The notes: generated by a model not told the origin, from the letters alone. A stretch of DNA of 64,000 nucleotides from Candidatus Obscuribacter phosphatis (GCA_001899315.1 MOYA01000001.1:2259819-2323818); one strand, 5' to 3'. Counted from the first letter of the stretch, positions 34,246 through 42,879 are shown. Numbers and translations are program-made.

Positions 34246-35613
34246 ATGCTCGTCAAACATGTGAAAGAACTGATTGGAAAGACACCTCTTTTCGAAATTC
34301 CCGAAGAAGTGCATGGGCTGAAGAACATCACACTCTATGCCAAACTTGAGCTGCTCAATCCCTTCGGCTCTGTAAAAGATAAGAGCGCCTGGAATGTGCT
34401 CAAAGACGACATCGAAGCGATCAAAAAAGAAGGCAAAACCGTCATTGAATCATCGAGCGGCAACATGGCTAAAGCCATGCAATTGGTTTGCTCGGTCTAT
34501 GATGTGCCTTTTAAGATTGTCACCAACCGCATCAAGGTCAGAGAAGTCAAACAGATTTTGCAGCTGGTCGGCGCCGAAGTGGACGAATTGCCTGGTCTTT
34601 CTGAATGTCCGGACCCCACCGACCCCAACGATCCAATCACTTTTATCGAACAGATAATGAGCGCCAATCCAGGCAAATATTTCCATACATCGCAATACAC
34701 AAACGAAAAAAACATCCACGCCCACTACAACTCAACCGGCAAAGAAATCCAAGAAGATCTGGATGAAGCCAAAGCCGGAGGAGTCGACTTCTTCGTCGGC
34801 GGTCTGGGCACCACTGGTTCCACCCGCGGTGCCGGCACCTATCTCAAAGAGAAGAATCCTGAGATGAAGAATGTAGGTGTCATCGCTTCCAAAGGTCATC
34901 TCTTGCCTGGTATCAGAAACGTCGATGAGATGTACGAAGTCGGTCTTTTCCGCAAAGATTTCTATGACGATATTGTGGAAGTCTCGATGGATGAATCTAT
35001 CGATGCCATGCTCATGCTCATTAGAAAGTGCGGCATTCTAGCAGGTCCCACTGGCGGTGGCAGCTTGGCTGCAGCCCTCAAGTATCTCAAACCCATCGAT
35101 GCCACCCTCACTAGAAAACACAGCTGTGTCTTCATCGTATGCGACCGTGTCGAATGGTATCTCTCTTATTTGCAAAAGAACAAACCGGAAATTTTCGGTA
35201 TGGCCGTAAAGAAAGACTCGGTCAAGGCTGTGACAAAAGAAGAAGCCGACAGTGCTCCGGAAGTAGATGTCGACGCTCTGGAAAAACTATTGCAATCTGC
35301 CGACAATCTGCAAGTGGTGGATATGCGGGGCTCACTTGCTTTCAAAACCAGTCGCATCAAGGGTTCTATCAATATACCCACCGACAGCCTAGAAGACATC
35401 GCCGACATGGGCGTGCCCTTCTCGAACGATCAGAAAGTAGTGTTGGTCTGCCCTACTGGTGAAGTAAGCAAGCGTTTTGCTTCCTTTTTCAAAAACAAAG
35501 GTGTCGACTGCGTAAGTCTCACAGGCGGTTTTGTCGCCTGGCGCGATGCCGGTAAGGCCACTGAAAAATCGAAGAGCGGTGGACGTCGTTTATTGGTTGG
35601 CGCAGGAGCTTAA
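34246..35613 (+). CDS. SbnA/cysteine-synthase-like PLP enzyme fused to a rhodanese domain
   Basis: Residues 1-315 form a fold-type II PLP enzyme: K44 in GSVKDKSAW, the substrate loop SSSGNM (69-74), a phosphate-binding GGLGTTGST and GPTGGGS. The SSSGN loop and the overall pattern resemble SbnA/Y4xP, which condense O-phosphoserine with an amino donor, as much as O-acetylserine sulfhydrylase. Residues about 342-440 are a rhodanese domain with LQVVDMRG, GSINIP and an active-site loop CPTGEVS holding C402. Rhodanese domains carry persulfide sulfur. The fusion suggests that sulfur is delivered to, or taken from, the PLP reaction. A SufS-like desulfurase follows 10 bp later. Confidence 0.8.
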   Translation: MLVKHVKELIGKTPLFEIPEEVHGLKNITLYAKLELLNPFGSVKDKSAWNVLKDDIEAIKKEGKTVIESSSGNMAKAMQLVCSVYDVPFKIVTNRIKVREVKQILQLVGAEVDELPGLSECPDPTDPNDPITFIEQIMSANPGKYFHTSQYTNEKNIHAHYNSTGKEIQEDLDEAKAGGVDFFVGGLGTTGSTRGAGTYLKEKNPEMKNVGVIASKGHLLPGIRNVDEMYEVGLFRKDFYDDIVEVSMDESIDAMLMLIRKCGILAGPTGGGSLAAALKYLKPIDATLTRKHSCVFIVCDRVEWYLSYLQKNKPEIFGMAVKKDSVKAVTKEEADSAPEVDVDALEKLLQSADNLQVVDMRGSLAFKTSRIKGSINIPTDSLEDIADMGVPFSNDQKVVLVCPTGEVSKRFASFFKNKGVDCVSLTGGFVAWRDAGKATEKSKSGGRRLLVGAGA

Positions 35614-35623
35614 TCGAAAAAAC

Positions 35624-36919
35624 ATGTACTGCAAGGCTGGCGATAACCTAAAGGAAGATCCAGATCAAAAGACAGCGGCCAAAGCGACTTTCAACGCCGA
35701 CTTGGTCAAGCTGGATTTTCCAGTTTTCCAAGCCAACCCTGACTTAATCTATTTCGACAACGCCTCAACCACCCAGAAACCTGCTTCTGTAATCGAAACC
35801 ATCGAAAACTATTACAGAAAAAATTGCGCCAATGCCGGTCGAGCCTCTTACCTCTGGAGCAGTCAACTGGAAGCCGCCCTTGAAGATACCAGGGCGGCTG
35901 TGGCAGCTTTTCTTTCGGTACCGGAAAAGAGCGATCAAGTGGTTTTCACCGGCGGTGCCACCGACAGCCTCAACACAGTCACGATGGCCTGGGCTCTGGC
36001 CAATTTGCAAGACGGCGACGAAGTGCTGCTCTGTCCCAAAGACCACAAGTCGGCGGTTCTACCCTGGTATCACTGCAAAGAATTGCTTGCCGCCATGGGC
36101 AAGCATATAAAGATAAGACACTTCGATATCCACGAAGTAGGCGACTACGATCTCAAATCAATCAAAAGTCAGGTAAGCGACAAAACCAGAGTGCTTGCCA
36201 TGGCCCACGTGCATCATGTCTATGGTCTAGACATGGAAGTTTCAGAGATAAGAGAAATTGTCGGCACGGACGTAATCATTTCACTAGATGCCAGCCAAAG
36301 TGTTGGACATACCAAAGTAGATGCCAACGCCCTGCCGGTTGATTTCATTTCCTTTTCGGGTCACAAAATGTTTGCCGCTCCGGGCACCGGTGTTCTTTAT
36401 GCCGGCGATAGGGTGAAAGGTCAGCTTCAGCCCCTCAGGTTAGGCGGCAAAAGCAAAGCGGTGATAGAAAATGACTCGCTCAAAATAAACTCAAATTCTG
36501 TTTGTGAAATTCTTGAGTCCGGCACCCAGAACATCCCTGGCATCCTTTCACTGAAGCCTGCCATAGAGTACATAAACAAGATCGGTCTAGAAAATATCGA
36601 AGCCCATGTAAGCAAGCTTACAGTCGACCTCTGGCAAAAACTCATGCCCCTGCCCAATATCGAATTTGCACCGGGCATCGGTATCTGCGCCTGCGACAAA
36701 GGTTGGGGCATCATCTCTTTCCGCTTCAAAGGCATTAGTTCCAGCGACCTGGGCTTTGCCCTCGACGAAGAGAAAATCTTTGTGCGTACAGGCGACCATT
36801 GCGTTTGGAATAAAGCCGAAGCCGAGCCCGATTTTATTAGAGTTTCAATGCATGCCTATAACAGCCCCGATGATGTCGAGCAATTTGTGCAAGTGCTAGC
36901 CGACATCGTCGACTCTTAA
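35624..36919 (+). CDS. Class V aminotransferase, SufS-like cysteine desulfurase
   Basis: The 431-residue fold-type I PLP enzyme has LIYFDNASTTQKP at 41-53 and the PLP-lysine in SFSGHKMFAAPGTG (K248). The C-terminal RTGDHC loop has C393 at the place of the SufS/CsdA persulfide Cys, so desulfurase activity is plausible. I start it at ATG 35624, just after the previous stop; an upstream in-frame start would overlap the rhodanese gene by 80 bp. No SufBCD or IscU gene is adjacent, so the sulfur probably goes to the operon's own product. The rhodanese-fused enzyme is the natural acceptor. Ribosome site is weak (AGGAG 15 bases upstream), hinting at coupling. Confidence 0.82.
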   Translation: MYCKAGDNLKEDPDQKTAAKATFNADLVKLDFPVFQANPDLIYFDNASTTQKPASVIETIENYYRKNCANAGRASYLWSSQLEAALEDTRAAVAAFLSVPEKSDQVVFTGGATDSLNTVTMAWALANLQDGDEVLLCPKDHKSAVLPWYHCKELLAAMGKHIKIRHFDIHEVGDYDLKSIKSQVSDKTRVLAMAHVHHVYGLDMEVSEIREIVGTDVIISLDASQSVGHTKVDANALPVDFISFSGHKMFAAPGTGVLYAGDRVKGQLQPLRLGGKSKAVIENDSLKINSNSVCEILESGTQNIPGILSLKPAIEYINKIGLENIEAHVSKLTVDLWQKLMPLPNIEFAPGIGICACDKGWGIISFRFKGISSSDLGFALDEEKIFVRTGDHCVWNKAEAEPDFIRVSMHAYNSPDDVEQFVQVLADIVDS

Positions 36920-36960
36920 GACACTAAACCAAAGCAGAGCAAAGTGAAAGAAGAAATCCT

Positions 36961-38586
36961 ATGAATAAGACCACTGTAGCAATTATCGGAGGAGGCGTGA
37001 ATGGCTTGACCTGTGCGGCCTATCTGGCTGCAGCCGGTTATGAAGTCAGTCTCTTTGAAAAGAGAACTAAACTGGGCGGACTCTGCGTTAATGAAACCCC
37101 TTTTGACAAACCAGGCATTGATTGCAAAATCAAAGTCTCTTCTGTTGCTTGCTATTATGGAATGACCCGCCATGAAATAGCTGAAGAGCTTGATCTTTTC
37201 AACCACGGCTTGAGCCCTTATTTGACCGACCCGGTGGAAGTGGTAATGCTCAAGGGCGGGCAATATGTTTTTTACCCCCGCGAAGGTTCGGCCGATATGG
37301 CGGTGGAAGAGACCACCGAGGACGATCGCAAGGGCTGGATTGAATTTTGGACTGACGTGCAGAAAGCGGCTGAAGTAATCTATAAAGCCTATACCAATCC
37401 CACCACCAAAGAAAAGGTCTTAGAACAACTAAAGAGCGCCGGTCTAGAAAAAATTGCCCGACATATCTTTAAAGGCAGTCTTTTTGATCTAACAGCAGAA
37501 TACTTTCAGTCTAAAGCCCTCATGGCAGTGGCTGCCACCTGCACACCCGGTTTCGCCAACCAAGCCGGCTCGGTGTATGGTTGCATACACCACGGCACAG
37601 CCAGCACCTTGGGCGTCTTCGGCGCCTGGGGTCAAGTAAAGGGCGGCATGGGTAAGGTCTCGGAAGCACTGGCGGCGGTGGCACAGCAACGTGGCGCCAA
37701 TTTGGTTGCCAATCTGGGCGTAGAAAAATTGCATGTGGTCGAAGACAAAATTACCAAGGTGCAGTTGAGTAACGGCGAAGTAAAGCAATTCGATATGGTC
37801 ATAGCCGCCTGCGATTTGCACACACTCTTTGAGAAATTGATAGAAACCGAGCGGGTACCCTCCGGCATTCTCGCCCATATCAAGGCAAATCGCCCCCAGG
37901 TGTCAGCGGCGAAACTGCATTTCTTACTGAGTGGCAAGGCTGAATTTTCAACTCTTAGCCGTATCGGTCATAACCACAAAGGTGTGCTTGTCATCGCCCC
38001 CCAACCCGAAGAGGTGGTCAAAGCATCAAATCTAGTACCAAATGGACAGATGCCGCAAGAACTAATGATGACCATGGCTTATCCCACCCTGGAAGATGAG
38101 AGCATATATGGCGCTGAAAGCAATCGCGACCTGCATGTCCTCACTGTGGACGTGCATTATTTGCCGGCCTATCTAAGAAGGGAAGACGGCAGCAAGCGCG
38201 ATTGGAGCGAAGAAGATGATAGGCAACTGCAAAAGCAAGTGGCCGATCAAATCGAAGAGTATGCCCCGGGCTTTAAGCAGCTGGTGAAAGACTGTTATGT
38301 AGTTTCGCCCTATGGTTTGAAAAAACATTTCAATAACGAATCTGTAAGCTGCTGGCACATGCCTATGACCGCCGAGTTTATCTTTGAGGGGCGGTCGCTG
38401 CCCACCTTGCCGCATTACAACACCCCCTTCGAAAATCTCTATACCTGCGGCTCGGGCACTTATCCGGGCGGTAATGTCACCCTGGCAAACGGTCACAACT
38501 TGGCTAAACTGCTCATTAAGGCTGAAGACAAGAGTGAAGATAAGACCGAATTGAACCGGCAAGAAAAAATAGGAACAAGCGCATGA
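36961..38586 (+). CDS. CrtI/PYROXD2-like FAD-dependent oxidoreductase
   Basis: The 541-residue protein opens with a dinucleotide-binding fold, VAIIGGGVNGLTCAAYLAAAGYEV and then LGGLCVNE, as in the phytoene-desaturase/NAD(P)-binding amine oxidase superfamily. The C-terminus has LYTCGSGTYPGGNVTLANGHNLA, the conserved FAD contact of PYROXD2 and CrtI-like enzymes. No carotenoid genes are near, so phytoene is not the expected substrate. A dehydrogenation or oxidation step on the operon's product is the likely role. Several Cys (SVACYYG, ATCTPGF) are present but no Fe-S motif. Its stop overlaps the next start in ATGA. Confidence 0.78.
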   Translation: MNKTTVAIIGGGVNGLTCAAYLAAAGYEVSLFEKRTKLGGLCVNETPFDKPGIDCKIKVSSVACYYGMTRHEIAEELDLFNHGLSPYLTDPVEVVMLKGGQYVFYPREGSADMAVEETTEDDRKGWIEFWTDVQKAAEVIYKAYTNPTTKEKVLEQLKSAGLEKIARHIFKGSLFDLTAEYFQSKALMAVAATCTPGFANQAGSVYGCIHHGTASTLGVFGAWGQVKGGMGKVSEALAAVAQQRGANLVANLGVEKLHVVEDKITKVQLSNGEVKQFDMVIAACDLHTLFEKLIETERVPSGILAHIKANRPQVSAAKLHFLLSGKAEFSTLSRIGHNHKGVLVIAPQPEEVVKASNLVPNGQMPQELMMTMAYPTLEDESIYGAESNRDLHVLTVDVHYLPAYLRREDGSKRDWSEEDDRQLQKQVADQIEEYAPGFKQLVKDCYVVSPYGLKKHFNNESVSCWHMPMTAEFIFEGRSLPTLPHYNTPFENLYTCGSGTYPGGNVTLANGHNLAKLLIKAEDKSEDKTELNRQEKIGTSA

Positions 38587-39887
38587 CTCTAACTGCCTAC
38601 GTTGAAGAAATGCCGAAAGCTGCCGTGAAAGTCTTCAAAGCTGGAGCGGAGCATGTGCATCTCGCCCCAGCCATAAAAGACATGTACGAAAAGGCGCTTG
38701 GACCTGGGGGAGTTAAATGCCCAGGGGCGGACCCCTATCCCGATACCGATCTTTTCTCGGCAGAAGGAGTGGCTCAAACCTTAGAGCAAGGAGAAAGAGT
38801 ACTGGCCCTTGCTGCTAGCGAAGAAGACGAATTGGTGGGAGCCATGGTCATGGACCGTCTCTCTCCGCATCATGTGGAATTCAACTCGATGGCGGTGAGA
38901 ATTGACAAACGCGGAATGAGAGCCGGTTCCGCCATAGTCGCTTTTCTCAGGGACCTCTTGGAAGAGACTGACTTCACCCTCAATGCCACCGAACTAGTAA
39001 CCCATAGCCTGGCTTCGCAGGCAGCTCATATCCACGCAGGTTATAAAAATATCTGCGGCTTCAGCTTTTGTCATTATCCTAAAGTCTTCTTCAAAGAGCA
39101 TCCGGAGTCGGTACTATGGGTGGTGAAACTGCAAGGCAAGCTTGTCCCCTTGGCAAAAAGTTTCCGCATGCAGCTAGGTCGTAATCTTTCCAGCGACAAG
39201 ACCAATGTCAAAACAAAAATTCTCGACTTGCAATCAAGACAATCAACCCAGTCTTCTTTTGTTAGACTGAGCGAAAGAGAATTAGATATAGCCTCAGACC
39301 TGCTGGCCAAGCGCACTGTCTATGTGCCCAAAGACTATTTGCCTTTGGTGCAGTCGATACTATTCCAGTTTGAAGATATCTTAGACCGCAATCTGCTCAC
39401 CGAAAAACAAATTGCCATTCATGGTGAAGAGACGCAAAAGACAGAGAGACAAAACCTAAATATCGAATACAAAGAAGGCTTCGGACACAGTTATATCATC
39501 ATGTCGAGCCAGTTCAGCTTTGATCGCCAAGAAATAGCCACCGCCCTGAAAGAGCTGAAAGACCTGGGCAAGCGTTTTATTTTGGTGCGCATGCCGGCGT
39601 TCAATGACGAAAGCCTGGCTCTAGCGGAATATCTCAGAGAAGAAGGCTTTGTCTTTCAAAGTTACCTGCCTCTTTACGGGCATTTCCCCGAAGATCTAAC
39701 CGAATTTGGCGATATCTTGACCCTGCAGTGGATAAAGCCCGAAATCTTAGAGCAAAATGCTCTACCAGGCGAAACAGAAAGTGTGGTCAAAGTTTACGGC
39801 TACCCTCAAAACATATCAGGTGAGATTATCAATCAAATAAGAGTCGAGTTAAATAAGCAAAAACAGCAGGGGAGGGCTGAAAAATGA
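38583..39887 (+). CDS. GNAT-like N-acyltransferase, possibly two-domain
   Basis: In this 434-residue protein, residues about 75-190 read like a GNAT fold: VLALAASEEDELVGAMVMD strands, NSMAVRIDKRGMRAGSAIVAFL as the acyl-CoA loop and helix, then VTHSLASQAAHIHAGYKN and FSFCHYP. The second half (about 280-430) looks like another alpha/beta domain ending in IRVELNKQKQ. No assigned family function is evident. GNAT enzymes usually acylate amines, which would suit an amino-acid-derived product. It overlaps its neighbours on both sides by 4 bp (ATGA), so it is firmly in the operon. Confidence 0.55.
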   Translation: MTLTAYVEEMPKAAVKVFKAGAEHVHLAPAIKDMYEKALGPGGVKCPGADPYPDTDLFSAEGVAQTLEQGERVLALAASEEDELVGAMVMDRLSPHHVEFNSMAVRIDKRGMRAGSAIVAFLRDLLEETDFTLNATELVTHSLASQAAHIHAGYKNICGFSFCHYPKVFFKEHPESVLWVVKLQGKLVPLAKSFRMQLGRNLSSDKTNVKTKILDLQSRQSTQSSFVRLSERELDIASDLLAKRTVYVPKDYLPLVQSILFQFEDILDRNLLTEKQIAIHGEETQKTERQNLNIEYKEGFGHSYIIMSSQFSFDRQEIATALKELKDLGKRFILVRMPAFNDESLALAEYLREEGFVFQSYLPLYGHFPEDLTEFGDILTLQWIKPEILEQNALPGETESVVKVYGYPQNISGEIINQIRVELNKQKQQGRAEK

Positions 39888-40399
39888 TTGCCAGCAAGTT
39901 AACCGGCTCGCGCAAATCATTGCCTAAGGGCGCCCGTATGGTGCTTGACTCTTTGGTCGAAGCAAAAGAAATGCTTTCGGCAAAAGAATTAGCCTTCAGA
40001 CTCAAGCTCAAGAACCCTGTTTCTGCGCCGGGTCTGACCACGGTCTATAGATCTTTAGAACTACTTTCGCGACTGGGCATCATTCAAGAAGTTCGTCTCA
40101 ACTCAGAAGAGAAAAGATATGAACTCTTGAATCCGGGCGAACACAATCATCATCTTGTCTGCAAGACCTGCGGACAGAGTACCAAAATTAAAAGCTGCCT
40201 TTTGGGAGCCACAAGCGAAAGTCCGTCTTTCGAAAAGGAGCTTTTGAACGAATACGGTTTCAAGGTGAGCTCTCATGTGCTGGAAGTTTTCGGCACCTGC
40301 AAGCTTTGCCGCGAAAGAACCGAAAACAAAGAACAAACAGAAAACTACGACGCAATAACATTGCAAGGAGCAAATGATGAGAGTTGCATTTCTAGGTAA
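39884..40399 (+). CDS. Fur-family metal-responsive repressor
   Basis: The 171-residue protein has a winged helix with APGLTTVYRSLELLSRLGII, the DNA-recognition segment of Fur/Zur/PerR proteins. The metal-binding region reads HNHHLVCKTCG (His 87-90 region, C93, C96) and is followed by GTCKLC (C139, C142), giving the two CxxC pairs of a structural zinc site. Subtype (Fe, Zn, Mn or Ni) cannot be told. It probably controls this operon or a metal-uptake regulon. Overlap ATGA with the GNAT-like gene and 23 bp with the ATPase start show tight coupling. The tail after C142 is polar and unusual in length. Confidence 0.85.
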   Translation: MIASKLTGSRKSLPKGARMVLDSLVEAKEMLSAKELAFRLKLKNPVSAPGLTTVYRSLELLSRLGIIQEVRLNSEEKRYELLNPGEHNHHLVCKTCGQSTKIKSCLLGATSESPSFEKELLNEYGFKVSSHVLEVFGTCKLCRERTENKEQTENYDAITLQGANDESCISR

Positions 40400-41342
40400 G
40401 GGCGGCGCCGGCAAAACCACAACTGCAGCCGGCTTCATTCAGTTTATGTCGGAGAGACATCCTTTTGTGCTCGCCGTCGATGCCGATGTCAACGCTCACC
40501 TCAAAAGCGCCCTCAATCTGCAAGGTGAAGTCAAACAACTGGGCTTGCACTTCGATAAAGTAACCGATTATCTGCGGGGGGAAAGGAAGGACTTGGGCGA
40601 CCGCCCAATGATCGGTACAACCCCTCCGGCAAATGGCTCCAACTTTATCTATCCCAAGAAAGACAATCATTTCATCAAAGAATATGCTCTTTATGAAAGA
40701 AATATCGCCCTGCTTACCGTGGGCACCTACCAGCAAGAGGACGTGGGCGGTTCTTGCTACCACGAAAAACTGAAGAGCCTGGCCGGTATCTTCCACCATA
40801 TGCTGGACAATGACGACGATGTGGTCATCGCCGATACCACCGCCGGTACCGACAATGTCGCCACCTCACTTTCCTTTGCATACGACATCAACGTTTTCGT
40901 ACTTGAGCCGACTGAAAAATCTACTCAGGTCTATCTAGACTATAAAGACATAGCCCCGCAATTTGTTGAAAGAACCTATGTGGTAGGCAACAAGGTCGAT
41001 GGCGAAGAAGACGCCGAATACATCAAAGGTAGGGTCGGCGCCGATAAATATCTAGGCTCGATTCCATACTCCACCTATTTGAAAAAATTCGAACAAGGTG
41101 ATGATGACGCCATCAATTCCTTCCACAAAGAACAAGAAGCGGCCTTTGAAAACGTTCTAAAAGAACTGAAGTCAAGAAAACGCGACTGGTCTGAGTATAT
41201 GGAGAGACTACAAAAGGCTTATGCCTGGGATTGTCAACGCTGGTATTCAGACTATTACAAACAAGATCTGGAAAGCGGCATCGATAAGACCTTCCGTTAT
41301 GAAGATGTGCTCAGCCCCAAGAAAACAGCAGTGACTGTCTAA
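40377..41342 (+). CDS. CooC-like P-loop ATPase, copy 2
   Basis: About 321 residues, clearly paralogous to the ATPase at 31660: both begin MRVAFLGKGGAGKTT and share VGTY..(S/E)DVGG(A/S)CYH, DADVNAHLK, ADTTAGTDNVATSLSFAYD, YLDY and a KKRDW or RKRDW helix near the C-terminus. I start it at the second ATG, 40377, because AAGGAG (40365-40370) is then six bases away; the ATG at 40374 has only three. Deviant Walker A with signature Lys means it is a dimeric SIMIBI-type ATPase. Two copies in one operon might form a heterodimer or serve different clients. Confidence 0.8.
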   Translation: MRVAFLGKGGAGKTTTAAGFIQFMSERHPFVLAVDADVNAHLKSALNLQGEVKQLGLHFDKVTDYLRGERKDLGDRPMIGTTPPANGSNFIYPKKDNHFIKEYALYERNIALLTVGTYQQEDVGGSCYHEKLKSLAGIFHHMLDNDDDVVIADTTAGTDNVATSLSFAYDINVFVLEPTEKSTQVYLDYKDIAPQFVERTYVVGNKVDGEEDAEYIKGRVGADKYLGSIPYSTYLKKFEQGDDDAINSFHKEQEAAFENVLKELKSRKRDWSEYMERLQKAYAWDCQRWYSDYYKQDLESGIDKTFRYEDVLSPKKTAVTV

Positions 41343-41362
41343 TAACTAATCAGAAATCAGCT

Positions 41363-42148
41363 ATGCATCGCAGTCTGAAATTGGAAGTAAGAACAAAGGT
41401 CAGACCGGAGCGAGACTATTTGAAGTCTATGCGCCTCTGGACGAACTTCTTTGCCAACTCAGGCGCCGAGATTAGCTTCATCAATGAGAAAGTCAATCTG
41501 CCCGCAGCCCAAGTACTGGAAATGGGCTGCGGCAACGGCAGATTGACCCATCAATTGGCGCTCTATGCCAGGCGGGTCGTCGGCATTGATTTAGACGAGA
41601 GATTAATTGAATTCGCCAGCGCCCACGCCGCCTCAGTAGAGATACCCAATCTGGAATTCTTGAAGATGTCCGGTGAAGAGCTGGATTTTCCAGACCAGAG
41701 TTTTGATCTGGTGGTTCTGCCCTGGATGCTGCATATGGTGCAGAAAAAAGAAGCACTACTTAGAGAAGGAAAAAGGGTGCTCAAACCGCAGGGCAAACTT
41801 ATTGCTTTCTGCTTGTACGGAGATTGCGACTATGACCGAATCGCTCGCTATTTTATAGGCGCAAGAGATAGAGAGATGAATCCGGTTGAACTCTATGAAG
41901 ACCCACTCAACCAGGTCTTTGGTAGCTTTGAAAAAATCGAATTACCGGAAGATAAGAGCGATTATTCCTTTATTTTTCCAGATTGCGGAGTAACAGCCGA
42001 GGCTTTTACTTTTGCCTTTGAAAACTGGTACGAATACAAGTTGAAAGAGCAAGAGCGAGGACGACTCAGACACCTGATACAAAGCTATAGACTAGGCAAT
42101 CATATTGAACTCAAAACAAGAGGAGCAATCTATACAGTATGCCGATAG
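41363..42148 (+). CDS. SAM-dependent methyltransferase (class I), first of a pair
   Basis: The 261-residue protein has motif I VLEMGCGNGRLTHQLA (about 50-65), the acidic motif II end VGIDLDERLIEFA, then LDFPDQSFDLVVLPWMLHMV and a LREGKRVLKPQGKLI motif, as in Methyltransf_11 enzymes. These methylate small molecules, with no target evident from sequence. It overlaps the next methyltransferase by 10 bp. The pair is the end of the operon. The N-terminal 45 residues include an RTKVRPERDYLKSMRLW helix. Confidence 0.82.
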   Translation: MHRSLKLEVRTKVRPERDYLKSMRLWTNFFANSGAEISFINEKVNLPAAQVLEMGCGNGRLTHQLALYARRVVGIDLDERLIEFASAHAASVEIPNLEFLKMSGEELDFPDQSFDLVVLPWMLHMVQKKEALLREGKRVLKPQGKLIAFCLYGDCDYDRIARYFIGARDREMNPVELYEDPLNQVFGSFEKIELPEDKSDYSFIFPDCGVTAEAFTFAFENWYEYKLKEQERGRLRHLIQSYRLGNHIELKTRGAIYTVCR

Positions 42149-42879
42149 GTGATCAAGCCAGGGCTGAAACCATTCGCTACCACGAGAGCTATTACAGTCA
42201 ACATAGCTTGTTCGACCAAGACAGCTGGCTCAAGGCTCCTGATCAATATTTGCTTGCCCTGGCGGAAGGACAAGCACCGCTTTGGCGAAAGCTTACGGGT
42301 CAGGCAAATTCAAGACCGCTAAAAATAGCAGATCTAGGCGCCGGAGTCGGTCGCAACGCTATTCCCCTGGCACGCTTTCTGAAAGAACAGTCAATACCGG
42401 CTCAAATTGATTGTCTTGATCTACTTTCTCTCTCTATAGATAAGCTTGAGCAATATGCCGAAAAGTACGGTGTCTCTGAGTATATCAAGGGTATTGTTCA
42501 AGACAATGACGACTTTCAGCCAACTACTGAGTACGATCTGATTATTGCCATTTCAACTCTTGAACATTGCAGCAGCAAGGCGTCTTTGCAAGCCCTGCTG
42601 CAGAGACTAGAAAAAGCACTGGCACCGCAAGGACACCTTATTGTCGAAATCACCACCGACCGTCAGGTGAGAGCAGTAGAAGACAATAGCGCAGTGGATA
42701 CTTTTGTTGAGACCCCGCTGGAAAAGGGTGAAGTAGAAGTTCTGTTTCAGACAACCTTAGCCTCTCTAGAGCTAGTCCTTGAGGAAAATTTTCCCTACCG
42801 GGAGCAAATCGAATTAAATGGCCGCCAAGTCTTTTGGAGTTCTTGTCAGACAAGCAAGATTTTCAAGAAAAGGGCTTAG
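42139..42879 (+). CDS. SAM-dependent methyltransferase (class I), second of a pair
   Basis: The 246-residue protein has motif I IADLGAGVGRNAIPLARFL (about 62-80), an acidic CLDLLSLSI strand end, the YDLIIAISTLEHC block and LEKALAPQGHLIVEI, all in the class I methyltransferase order. It resembles TehB/UbiE-type small-molecule enzymes; the substrate is unknown. It is not closely similar to the first methyltransferase beyond the shared fold, so the pair likely carries out two different methylations or one of them is regulatory. The stop overlaps the stop of the convergent serpin gene. Confidence 0.8.
   Translation: MPIGDQARAETIRYHESYYSQHSLFDQDSWLKAPDQYLLALAEGQAPLWRKLTGQANSRPLKIADLGAGVGRNAIPLARFLKEQSIPAQIDCLDLLSLSIDKLEQYAEKYGVSEYIKGIVQDNDDFQPTTEYDLIIAISTLEHCSSKASLQALLQRLEKALAPQGHLIVEITTDRQVRAVEDNSAVDTFVETPLEKGEVEVLFQTTLASLELVLEENFPYREQIELNGRQVFWSSCQTSKIFKKRA

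Noticed and set aside
36961..38586. Carotenoid desaturase
   Set aside because: The fold is CrtI-like but no phytoene synthase or cyclase gene is near, and the gene is embedded in an amino-acid/sulfur operon.
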